64,000 nucleotides of DNA from Telmatactis stephensoni. Lineage: Eukaryota > Cnidaria > Anthozoa > Actiniaria > Isophelliidae. This document shows positions 1 to 13,109 of this stretch, piece by piece. Every line of letters starts with the position of its first letter. The first letter of the stretch is position 1. The DNA lies in assembly GCA_029948255.1 (NCBI GenBank), contig JALIZF010001337.1:124001-188000 (forward strand). The letters are read 5' to 3'. A program made the translations under genes and the position numbers. The notes beneath the pieces are model-generated. The model made no database searches. It saw nothing but the letters and a program-made list of their open reading frames with translations, and was not told the origin of the DNA.

Positions 1-174
1 TTTGTTGTTTGTCTTGAAATCATCAATGTTATACATGTTTAGTTTTTCAAAACTGAGTTGACAAGACCATTCTTGTCCAAATCAAAAACATGTTATAGCA
101 AGGTCAAGGTAAACTGGGTTTGTCAGCTGATACCTGATAGAAGGGTCTTGTCTCTCTTCTCTTTTGTTATTCAG

Positions 175-261
175 GACAAGAAGACAACAAAGAAACAGGT
201 GAAGAACATCAGCAACACAGGGGAGGTTGATGTCCTCCTAGAAGAGATAAATAATGTATGA
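175..261 (+). CDS. Terminal exon of an unidentified gene (partial)
   Basis: A pyrimidine-rich acceptor (…cttttgttattcag) is followed by 29 open codons ending in TGA at 259-261. The peptide is lysine-rich at its start (DKKTTKKQVKN) and acidic at its end (VDVLLEEINNV). The gene starts left of the window, so only this C-terminal tail is visible and I do not recognise the family. It converges on the minus-strand gene whose stop codon lies at 404, leaving about 140 bp between the two stops. The exon call rests on splice-site quality and codon-like sequence alone, and it could be chance. Confidence 0.45.
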   Translation, partial: DKKTTKKQVKNISNTGEVDVLLEEINNV

Positions 262-403
262 TGATGATGACAGTGATGGTGATTCTAATGTTGGAATATA
301 TTAAGTTCACTTACCATTGAAAAACTAGCAGTACTTTCAAGAGATAAGAGAGATGACATAGAGCTTGCTGACAATGACCTACAATGCAGAACATCTGTTA
401 ATA

Positions 404-3400
404 TTATAAGCTCTCCTTTGCAGCATTCATCTTTCTCTCACTGCATCAAGTATATTTATAACATTCATCTCAATTACATAGTGGAACAATGAAGATATGA
501 AATCAAATTGATGTATACTGTAGGATTATGCTCCTTACCGAGACTTTGGCATTGTTTTCATTTTGGACAAGAGTGATCGAAATGAGGGTCTAGAAGGGTC
601 CAATACCCTTGCAATATGCACCAGACTGTCCTCTTCCAAACAAACCAGTTGGCTCATCAGAAACTTGAGATGAGACAAAATAGTCTCTGGCTACAAGACA
701 ACATAATACATATTTTACAGACTACATATTTCATAAAAAAGAGAACTTATTAATATTTCTATGATTGGAACAACAGAAAGTACACAGCAGCTTAATGGAA
801 TGTAGCTAGATTCCACAAAGGAATATTCATCCTTCAAGTCATTGCATTCTAATGCTGCACTCTCTAAGGTGGTCACACTTTGTGCCAGCTTCCTTGTCAG
901 AGAGAGAATGCTATGTCCCCTCTAACTATAGGTAACCTGTATCTGTCTTGTAAGAGATTATAGTATACCAGTTATGTGTCCATAACAAAAGTACCTTAGT
1001 TAGAAGGAATCTTGCTGCTTCATTGGGATCCATGGTGTACAAAAAAGCTCCTGTTGACATTTAATAAGATACCAGAAAGTATAGCAAACCAAATTATATT
1101 GGATATCACAGTGGGGGTAAGGGGGATCTCAGCATGGTTCACAAGTTTCTAAAAATGGAAATTTTTGAATCCATTTTTTAAACTTTTTCACAGCCGTGGG
1201 CTGACGTATGAGTCACGGCCTTTATTTCTGTCTGATCACAAAAATAGAATAGAATAGAATAGAATAGAATAGAATAGAATAGAATAGAATAGAATAGAAT
1301 AGAATAGAATAGAATAGAATAGAATAGAATAGAATAGAATAGAATAGAATAGAATAGAATAGAATAGAATAGAATAGAATAGAATAGAATAGAATAGAAT
1401 AGAATAGAATAGAACTTTTAATTATTAAAATTACATTGCAGTGGTTTTCGCTGAATTACGTAATATTACAATAAAATTTAAAAAAACCCCTAAAACCTAA
1501 AATATATACCTAAAATAGGATGAAATATTTGCTTATCTTTGGCAAAGGAGATTCTAAATTTTTTACATTTATCACTATTCAATTTAACCTTATTGCTCAA
1601 TGACCATCTGGCTACTTTATCAGTAATAGCTTGAGCACTACTTAGTTGACCTTTTGGAACTACCTCAGAAGCAGTTGTGTCATCAACAAATTTCCACAGA
1701 GCACAGATCACAAATGGCTTCATGGGAAAACCCCTATGCTGAAGGAACACAGCTCCAGCAATGCTTTGAATTAATTTGGTTCATTGGACAGGATAAAAAA
1801 TGAGGATCACCCACCATGCCAACCTAACTTTTCAATGGAAAAAGAGAACTTGATTTTGCATTTGAAGAAAACCCACAAAGAGAGGTGAACATGTCCTTAA
1901 AAATTCTTTATGATTTGTTTCCATATGATCACTGCAGAAACTGTGTTCATTGATCATAAAAATCAAATGGTAGGTTCCATATAAATTTGCTGTGACAGCT
2001 GAGATTAGAACAAAACCTATTAAGTATGACTGCGATCCAGGGCTGTTGATAGCAAGTGTGGTTTGTATATGGTCACTACGGCTGCTGGACAATGTGATTG
2101 CAGTAATGTCAATGATCATACAATTATGGGAAGCAAGCTCTAAAACTACCTTGCTGTGTTTACCTTTACAGCCTTTACTGACAACATCAGTAAAGCCACG
2201 AGCTGCCAGTTTGTTGAGAAGGTCTGTGGACAAGTGTAGTTGTCCTGTTTGATAAAGAATTTCTAGAGCTTCAATCATCAAGCCACGAGCCTGGTAACAC
2301 AGAAATAAATAAATAAATGCTTTATCAGTGATGTTAAAATGAGTGTTCAAGAAGGGCCTTTTCATATCACAGCATAAATCCAAAGAGAGAAATAAAGATA
2401 GCAAGGAGTTTGGAAAGGAAAATGTATAATCACAATATTGTCAGTTTGCTTCTCTTGCTTTAATTATCTAAAAAGCTTTTAATTAATAACATCTCACCTT
2501 TGCCACATCAAAGACGTGGTCTTCAAGTCCATGATCAGCCAATAGTTTTAGAGCACCATATTGATCATAATCAAAATTATCATTGATGAACTGACTAGAA
2601 TTAATAACAAAATGGTGTTCATATTTGTGTTGATGACAATGATCATGCTGTTCATTATGGTGATAAAGAAGATGACATCATTGATGTTGTCATGGTAAAA
2701 GAGAGGTCACCCAGACATCCCAGACTCACAGTTCGACAGTCAAGTTGTTTCAGTAGGAATAAGCACAAAGGTGATCAAACTACAGTTATTTTGAACCTGA
2801 CTCCTCATGAAGAGCTAGCCTGGGGCTATCCATAAAAACTATGTGGCAATTACCAGGGCTCTAATTCTAGAAGGACCTGATAACTTTATGAGCCCATCAA
2901 CTTATCCTGATAAAGTTTACTGGTGTTTCTTGAAGTGCATTGATTTTTTAAGTTTTTATGATTTTACGGGCAAGTTGGTGGGTGTGTGTCCATTTCCGTC
3001 ATTTTCCTACTAATTAAAATAGATTGGCCTCTAAAGTTTTTTGGTCTTTTGAGAAATGGACTCCAGCAGTCCTTTATAACAAACTGTTCATTTGAATCAC
3101 CAATTCAAATACCTGAATGCTTCACTTAGCTTCCTCTGCTTTTTTGGCTGTCCACTGTGTTGATGAATCTGCAAAGACAAAATGGACTGCAAGTTCATCA
3201 CATTGTTTTCATCATTTTAGTAAAATCATCATGATCCAATCATCATTAATCATCATGATCATAATTCTAGGCTAAAGAATGCTACTGTAAGTTTGTCTTA
3301 CTTGTTGAACAAAGCAGTACAGAGCAAAGTTAGAAAGCTGCTTCCTCTCAGCTGTGTGAAAGTCACTATGCTTACTAAGAGCCTGTCAGGAATAAAATAT

Positions 3401-6400
3401 TAGTGATGAACTACACGTACATAAAGTATAGATTATATCAAAGCTATTCTGTCCAAGTGCATGTAAGTTATTCAGATTTACTGAAAACAAATTGTATCAG
3501 GTTTGGCGAAATGGGACCAAAAAACTGTCCATAAAATACTGTCCAAGTGTATTATTAGGCCATAATGACCAATAATGACCAATGCTGGATCGATTGTTTC
3601 TTCTATCATTACATTATTACCAGCTTTACTAAGTAACATTATTTTCATAATCATATTTGTTAGTATAATCTTGTCAGTCAATAATTACCTGCCGTAAATA
3701 TGTCAGAATATCTCCAACTCGGTTGTGCTTGGCAAACTGTGACACTCTTCTGCTGAAAGGACACTAATTGAACAGTTTTCAGTTAGCTGTGCAAATGTGG
3801 CAAGATTCATTGATGTTTTCCATACAAACCTTGGATAATTGGTACAACTTCATTGCATGTTCATATTTAGCTTGATGAAGAGCTTCCTCTGCAGCCATCT
3901 AGAAAACAACTGCACTGATGACAACAAGCAGAGCAATAACAACTGCACTGATGACAACAAGCACAGCAATAACAACTGCACTGATGACAACAAGCATAGA
4001 AATAACAACTGCACTGACGACAACAAGCATAGCAATAACAACTGCACTGATGACAACAAGCATAGTGATAACAACTGCACTGACGACAACAAGCATAGCA
4101 ATAACAACTGCACTGACGACAAGCATAGCAATAACAACTGCACTGACGACAATAAGCATAGCAATAACAACATACTGCACTGATGACAGCAAGCACAGCA
4201 ATAACAACTGCACTGATGACAACAAGCACAGCAATAACAACTGCACTGATGACAACAAGCATAGCAATAACAACTGCACTGATGACAACAAGCATAGCAA
4301 TAACAGCATTAACAGTGAATGCAAAAACAGTTACAGTAAAAGTAGCATAGACAAGTTTGCATATTATTTGTTTATAATCATACTACCTCATATAGCATAT
4401 TAACATCAAGACCTGTTGTTATGGCCAGCATGTCTGCTGCTGTGTTATCTGTATTGTTGATTGCCAAATCAAGGAAGAGACTCTCTGGAGACACACTAAG
4501 ATAATTACAAAATAATTGAAAGGTTAGAAAAAGTATATATATTATGACTTATAAGTACTGAGATATATAGATTTTTTTATCCAACAAAGAAATTATATTG
4601 TCTTTACTACAAGCTGATCTCCATTTTGTTGTGTTCTACAGTTTTCCTCATTTCAAAAAAATCCTCATATAACCATTAACAGCACTGATACAAAATGTTT
4701 CAAATGAAAACATTGTATTGCCTTTTACAACAATCACAGCTGTTCCTTTGCAATGTTGTGGTGATTGGTAAGGTAATAGTAAATGGTTGCTAAGGTACAT
4801 GTTTACAAGAGTAAGTGGTAAGGTATAGCAGATTTCATATGACTGTGAAACAGAATGTGCCATGCCGTGATCGTGTTGTCCCATAAATGTTCTATAAAAA
4901 CATTCAAAATACCTGCTGTAACCATGCTATGACCATGTGTAAACTACTCTACAGCTAAATATATGGTTGCTAAGCCACATGAAACTGTAGATGGTTGCTA
5001 AGGTACATCTAACAGCAAGTGGTTGTTAAGGTACATGTACCAGTAAGTGGTTGCTATGGCACATGTACCAGTAAGTGGTTGCTATGGCACATCTAACAGT
5101 TAGTGGTTGCTAAGGTACATCTAACAGTACATGGTTGCTAAGGTACATCTAACAGTTAGTGGTTGCTAAGGTACATCTAACAGATAGTGATTGGTAAGGC
5201 ACATGTAACAGTAAGTGGTTGCTAAGGTACTTCTAACAGTAAGTGGTTGCTAAGGTACATCTAACAGTTAGTGGTTGCTAAGGCAATCTAACAGTTAGTA
5301 GTTGCTAAGGTACATCTAACAGTTAGTGGTTGCTAAGGTACATGTACCAGTAAGTGGTTGCTATGGCACATCTAACAGTTAGTGGTTGCTAAGGTACATC
5401 TAACAGTACATGGTTGCTAAGGTAATCTAACAGTTAGTGGTTGCTAAGATACATGTAACAGATAGTGGTTGCTAAGGTACATGTAACAGTTAGTGGTTGC
5501 TAAGGTCCATCTAACAGTGGTTGCTAAGGTACATCAAACAGTAAATGGTTGCCAAGGTACATCAAACAGTTAGTGGTTGCTAAGGTACATCTAATGTTCA
5601 GTAATTGTAATAATACAAACAGGCAGACATATCAACTAACAGTAAACAACATACCTTGGTCGACATTCATAGACAGCACTTGTTGTAACCAGAATACATC
5701 CATCAACATTGTACATACGGTTTGGTAGACAGCTGCCCTCCCCCAGAAAGTCATCTGATTTCCTGAGACCTTCCATAATTTTAGTTTGCTTGAACAGACC
5801 AACAATGTGTTCATCAGGTGGGAGGGGGAAAGTCTGTATTATGCTGGTGTCTGATTTGTGCTGAAATGATAGGAATCACCATCATCAAATTTAATTCATT
5901 CATTAATCCATCCATCCATCAATTAATTAATCAATCTTTTCACAGCAGCATATCCACATAGTTCTTCATCTGCTGGCACTCGCACTCACTACCTAGCTAC
6001 ATTAAATATTTTACATACAATACTCATACTCACATGTTGATTTTTGCTGAGGGAGGAAAAAAACAAGGAACCCATATAAAAAACCCTTGTGGCATGGTAG
6101 AGAACAATACATCAAACAAATTCAGTTCACATATGATACAGAGCCCAAGCTGGACTTGAACCTGGACCAAAGCCATAAATGGCCAGTGCTCTCACCACTA
6201 GCCAAACCACCCCATCCTCATCATCACATTTTTCACCGACTTAAACTTAGAGTTTATCCTGTTTTTAGATGAAAGGCTTTTCTTTAAATCTTGTCTTTGA
6301 TAAACAACTGCCTTTAAAGCAACTCTGGGCCACGACTGTTCCATTTGACATCTAAATATTTACATTTACCTTGGGCGATCTTGGAATTGACTGGGAAGTT

Positions 6401-9400
6401 TCTGCTAACTGACTTGATAAGATACAGAGTGATGTCTGTTACAAGAAAACAAAGACAAACTACTTACTCAGCAAAGCTTTTTGCAATAGTGTTCAAGCTT
6501 GAAGGTATAGTTTTTGCAGGGGAATTGTTGCAAATAGGAACTAAATATTGAACACACATCAGGAAAAGATTTCCTATGCTCATAGGAAATAAATCCCTTG
6601 GATATTGTGGCCTTGAGTTCAGTATTTATTACTCAAAGTCATTATGCGTAAGTCAAATATCAACTATAGAGGGTTTGCACAATCATGTGTAAAAACTTCA
6701 AAAGTTCAAAATTTATGGTTCGTGTCCAAAAACATTTTAACTGAAAAGAAAATATAATTATAATTGTAAACTTTTTTTAAATGATTTCCAGTTCACAAAG
6801 TGATTTGCTTCAATTTGATGACTGATTCCAAAAAGGCCTAGCTAGTGGCTATATAATTTGTATGTTTTATATTAGGTTTTCTTGTATATTTGCTGAGCAC
6901 TTTGTAAATGTGATTGCCTAAATCAAGGAAATAGGTTGTATTAATCAGCTCTCTCTCTCTGACTTCAACAAAAATTGAGTCAAAAGCTGCAATTTTTGAG
7001 AAAAGAAAAATCAGGAGCACAAACCAGCCTACTATGAATCATTAAAATTTAACAAAAGTTTACAATAAACTATTTCCATGATATAATGCATCGCCTAAGC
7101 TTACAGATTTTCAAGAAGTTAATATGTGAAAATATCCAAAATATGCAAATTAGCTTCACATTTTTTACAGGTCTCATTTTTACTTAAAAACTGCTTCAAA
7201 GTAGCTTACAATAAAGTTATAATTGTAATAAATTATATATAGTTCTGTATGTTTTAAGACATAAAATAAAAATTGAAAAACTAATTTTTGGTCAAGAGAT
7301 CATGGAAAGCCTCAATTAGACAGATTTAGCAAACAAGGCATGGGATGAAAAAGGACTACACATGTGCTGATGAATTATGTTCAAAATGGCAAAGTATTTT
7401 ATCAATGTCAAGGAGTGGATGAAAAATCAAGTGAAATGCTGTTGTGAATGTGGTTCTGTGATATGCTGTCACATCTACTCACGCCCTGTTGTCATGTCAT
7501 TTGTAAGTCTACCTATTACTAAAGGATCACTCCACTGAAGTGTTAACACAAACCTCTCCATGATCTCCATGTACAACAGTAAACATTAATCTGTCTGTAA
7601 GGATGAACTCTGATGTACCAGTTGGAAGTTGATAGATGAACATTGGTAGATGATCTATGTCAGTATCATAAACCTGTCAAGATACAAAGACATTTAGACA
7701 CATCTGCCATTAGACAATCAGTCATATTACATGTAGTAAGCACACCTGTAGAATATCTGTTCTCTGATTATGTGCTCCAATAAAAACTTGGTTTCTTGCA
7801 TGCTGCACAGAGAACAGTACCTCACCAATAGGAGACTAAAAACATCAAAAAAATGGGAATTTCAGTACCATTTCCAGGAAATTCTCACAATTAAAAAAAG
7901 GATTCTTTGTGACCCACCTTAACAGGCATTGGTACAAGCCTTTCCTGCCACTCTGTAATGGCCTGGAAACTCTCTAAAGGAATGCCCATTAGTCCAACCA
8001 TCTCATACCCCATACCAGATGCTACTGATGGACTGTTCAACTTATCAATGGACAGTTTCCTTTGAGGTAAGGATTTACTTTCTAGGATCAGCTGCCATGT
8101 CTCTCCTGATGTAGTCCCTATCTGGTACAGAGCAATAAATAATAAACACAAAAAATAATGATTTTATTCAAACTGCAAAGAATTATTTACAAAGACAGCA
8201 CCTTCTCCTCATTTTACATTTAAAGCCAAAATGGAAAGCCAAAAATGACTTTAAGGATGTTCATGGGCATTGTTCACACGCACTTTTACTGCGCACATAC
8301 AAATCTTCCAGAGGGTGCTAAGCTGAGTAAAATGGCAAATATCCAGTTGATGAACTTCGGCTTATTATTAGAAGATTCCTTTCATAAACAGGCAATCACC
8401 ATGATGATAATCATACCATGACAGAAGTAACTTGATGTTGTTTATCTTGCAATAATTCCAGTGCTGTAACACTTTCCTTGAGATCCACACACAGAATGGA
8501 GCATCCATTACAGAGATCAACAAACATCACTTCACCTAACTAAAGATAAAAACAAGCATGTCACAAAGTCTAATTTGAGACAGTTAGTATTAAAAAACAA
8601 ATGGATTGGCACGGTTCAGTTAATGTCAATTACGTACCTCTGTGCCAACAATACACATTTGAAAATCATCCTCTGTGTGCCACCAAAGAACACTTCCAGG
8701 CTGACCTACAGACGAACCATTAAACAGATGCCCATGAAAATGGTTAAAATGACTTTCCTGGATATTTTTCTCTGAAATGCTCTAAGATGTGTACAAAGTA
8801 TTGAATGGACTTTTATGTGCAAAGATTGATACAGTACATGTGCACATCAATCATAAATCACTTAGTCCATTTTCATAAGCACTCCTTCAACTGGTTCAGG
8901 CATTGGCATAAATCACAAATGAACAACCTTCCATGGATAACAATGTGATCACAGATGATTTTACCAATATATGAAGGCTTAAAAATGTACTGTATTGTAT
9001 ACCATCAGCACACTTTCTCAGCTCAGAACATAGAGCCATTAGTCTAATTTAGATTGTTTAAATCATGAGACATAGTTTACTAAGTGAAATTCAACAAAAG
9101 CCAAACAAATTTTGCTTAAAAATTTCTTACTTCTTGTGTTTTGTGAGGGAACTTTGGTAATATCATCATCCTTCCAAGGACTGTTTTGAGGAGGTTTTCT
9201 GCCTTCTGTCTGAAATGAGACATTTCCAATCACAGTACAAAGTAGTGTACTTGCCTTAAGAGAGGTCAGTTTATTAAAGATTCAAAGTCTGAGTTGAAAT
9301 TTAAAACAAACTAAAGAGTAACACTTGAGTGGTCATTTGCTTCATGTCTAAGGTTACCATTGCATCAAATCTTCATATTTTAGACTTCTTTAAGGTATCA

Positions 9401-12400
9401 GGGTACCCCAAATTTTCTTAAAAGGGTCGATTTTTACTTTTTTGCATTTTCTGATAGAATACACAATAAGCTACAATTTAGTGAAAAAATTATTTCACTA
9501 GCGATTTTTAATAGCAAGTTATAAGCAAAAAGTTTTTTCCGACTTAATCCCTGCTAATTATCTGTTGACATCACTTGTCAATTGTCATCAAGTCGGTGAA
9601 GAATATATTTGCCTATAACTATCGAAACCTTTGTAAAAAGATTATTCAACAAGAGCCAAAGTTCAATGGGATCAAATTGCCTTGACTTCCCGTCATTTGT
9701 GCAGGAAACGTAACAAGATTTTGGTTGCCCTTTACTTCAGCTGTCATCGGGCAAGATTATGAAGTGTTATAATCCTCTTGTATCAACAAACCCACTTCTT
9801 GGCTCCAAAAACATTTTCGCGTTTTTCTCGGAAGTGAATTTACGTTCAATTAGCCGTGCATTTTGAGTTCCCGGTCAAAGGGAATTTGATGGATTCATCT
9901 GAAATTTGGCAGAGGTCGTCTTTGATAGTTGTTCTTCAAAAGCATGTCTCCGATTTTCGATTTTTTGCTCCATTCCAAAGTTATCGTCTGTTTTGTATCG
10001 GATACAGTTACTTTAGCGGTGTTGTAACTTTAGGAACGTATAACAGAACAACGGGGCAACTAATTAAAAATCTGAAACACGCTTTTGACAAGTGATATCT
10101 CATGATCTCAGAAAGATAGTAAACATTGTTTTCAGATCAATATTGATTGACCGGGAACTCTGCGAAGACACCTCGGTGAAAATTTGAATAACTCGCTCTA
10201 ACCTAAAAGGAAAAAATTATTTTACGATAAAAATAATGGAATTAGTTTCTACATTTATTCAGCTTTCTAAAAATATATACTTTAATGGGGTTTAGACTAA
10301 AAATTTTGGCGCAATATAGAGTTGAACGCACACCGGTCGCTAGGGGTACCCTGATACCTTAAATCTTTACATTACTGTATATACGTAAATATATGTGTGT
10401 GTGGTAAGGCAAGGACCTAGGGGATTTAACTGAGGATCAATAAGGGTGATTGGAGGTGTAAAGCTTTTTTGAGGGTGTGAAATTTTTGAAATTTGACTAT
10501 ATTTAGGGGGAGGGGGTCAAAGGACAATTTTTGTGGAGAAAATGTTACCAAGGCCTTTTCGAATTGGGAAGTACATAGTTACATGTACAGGTAGCCTTAC
10601 TTATACCTGTAAGCATCAATAATCCCTTTATTATATGAGGCTTTCTTGGTGACTTTGTGTGCACTTGGCCTTTTTGGAGTTGGTCTTAACCTTTTTGACT
10701 TTAATTGGGTTCATCTATTTTGCTTGATTCACATCTCCCTTTCACCCTGATGCATGATTACGCTATCCCCCACGCCCACCCCCCCTTCCTGGAGCAAGGA
10801 CACCAACAGATAGTAGGTAAACAATGCCTACTATCTCCTCTATTCAACAGCATTGAGTAATTTACACCTGTCCAGTAGTCCAGATACCTTGATGGTGCCA
10901 TGTATTGGTACTATGTACAGGTTGGTATCCATACAGGCACAAACAAGCCAGCATCCACTAGGGTCTAATGATAATGCTTTGATGGCTCTCTTAGGGTTCT
11001 AAAGAAAACAATAAGAGATTGAATAACTACTTCACCTCTCTATTTGTCTTGAGAGATCATCTGTGCAGAGCACCATCCTTACAGCCAGCCAGCAGAAATC
11101 CACCAACTGTGAAGTTGAAGGTGCATGTAGCTGTCTACATTTATTTAGCTAGTTTGGCTTTGCTGTCCTTGACCCACCATAATATACAGCCACCCATGGT
11201 CACAATTTTGCTGGCTCAAAATTGCACCATTAGACTATTAGAGTTATGTTGAAGATGTCTATAGTACCATTAGTCTATTAGAGTTATGTTGAAGATGTCT
11301 ACAGTACCATTAGACTATTAGAGTTATGTTGAAGATGTCTATAGTACCATTAGACTATTAGAGTTATGTTGAAGATGTCTATAGTACCATTAGTCTATTA
11401 GAGTTATGTTGAAGATGTCTACAGTACCATTTGACTATTAGAGTTATGTTGAAGATGTCTATAGTACCATTAGACTATTAGAGTTATGTTGAAGATGTCT
11501 ATAGTACCATTAGACTATTAGAGTTATGTTGAAGATGTCTATAGTACCATTAGACTATTAGAGTTATGTTGAAGATGTCTATAGTACCATTAGACTATTA
11601 GAGTTATGTTGAAGATGTCTATAGTACCATTAGACTATTAGAGTTATGTTGAAGATGTCTATAGTACCATTAGACTATTAGAGTTATGTTGAAGATGTCT
11701 ATAGTACCATTAGTCTATTAGAGTTATGTTGAAGATGTCTATAGTACCATTAGACTATTAGAGTTATGTTGAAGATGTCTATAGTACCATTAGACTATTA
11801 GAGTTATGTTGAAGATGTCTATAGTACCATTAGACTATTAGAGTTATGTTGAAGATGTCTACAGTACCATACCTTATTATATAACTATGACATAATTTTA
11901 CCATATAAGGATGAGAGAACTAAGCAAATATGAGGCCGTATTATATACTGTATTACATAGTTGAAAACTGGTTTGCCATATTTTACATAAAACAATCGGA
12001 AAATAGGAAACTAAGAAGCAGTTATATAATAAATCCCTAATTAGATATTTTCTTGTGTATTACGGGCTGACATTTTACTCATCGCTCGTATACGTACGCA
12101 ACTCGTAAAATATCAGCCCGTAATACACAAGAAAATATCTAATAAGTGGTAAATACTTGATAATTTTGATCTGTCTCTTTTCAATATAGATAAAATATGT
12201 TAATATGTTAATATGTCAGCAATCATGTCAGGATTCATGTAATATTTTGATACAACTATGAGGGATGGCATAAAGGAGCCATATAGATAAGTTCAACTGA
12301 GTTTCAAGTCATTTTCAAACTTTATCATCATCCCACTTTTAACAAAGTAAAATTCACTAGCTAAAGGTGAAAAGAAATGATTATTACCTGAAACCATGAA

Positions 12401-13077
12401 ATTTGCCTGGTGACTGGAGGTTTGTCTTTACCAACACTCCATACAAGGAGGGCACCTAACAGTTATCAAAACATTTCACAGTTATTGAAACAAGATAGAT
12501 GACATTAACTGCATACTTCTACTTCCTTTTGCAATGTCTGGGGAAAATCCCAGCCCATACCAACTGGTTAATTAAAGTTGTACTCCAGAGTTTAATACAT
12601 GGAGAGGTAAAGGACCCGAGTGTGTAGTCATTCTATTCAGAGCCTATTTCCAGTATTATTTGTATGACAGCTCCTGGTATACCCTTGTGTTTGGTCAATT
12701 CAAACATTTTGTGATTACATATGTCAAACATTTTGATGACTGAACTCAGACATCTATCATCGTTGTCCTTCAAAAAGATATTTTGGGGATGTTTCTGACT
12801 GGTTTGTCCAAGATTTTAGACTTTTAACAGGGGCGGATCCAGGGGTGTCCATAGGTGCACCGGACATCCCCCTAGTGCCATACGAGATGACGTCATCAGA
12901 TTCCATTGTTAGGAGGTTGCCATCTTGGATATGACTTCATATCTCAAGAGGCCTATTTGGGACACCCCCTTTGCGAAATCCTGGATCCGCCCCTGTTTAA
13001 CTCTCAACAAGTTAACAATAAACGAGGCAGTCTTTTGAAGATTGGAAATTTTATAGTAAACAAAATGACAACTTTGG

Positions 13078-13109
<32 letters not shown>

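Noticed and set aside
3839..4403. Open frames of 107-161 codons on both strands
   Set aside because: They are produced by the 33-bp minisatellite, whose unit length is a multiple of three; the residues simply repeat the unit.
4961..5594. CRISPR-like array of direct repeats
   Set aside because: There are no unique spacers, units are contiguous, and the surrounding DNA is from an intron-bearing animal genome.
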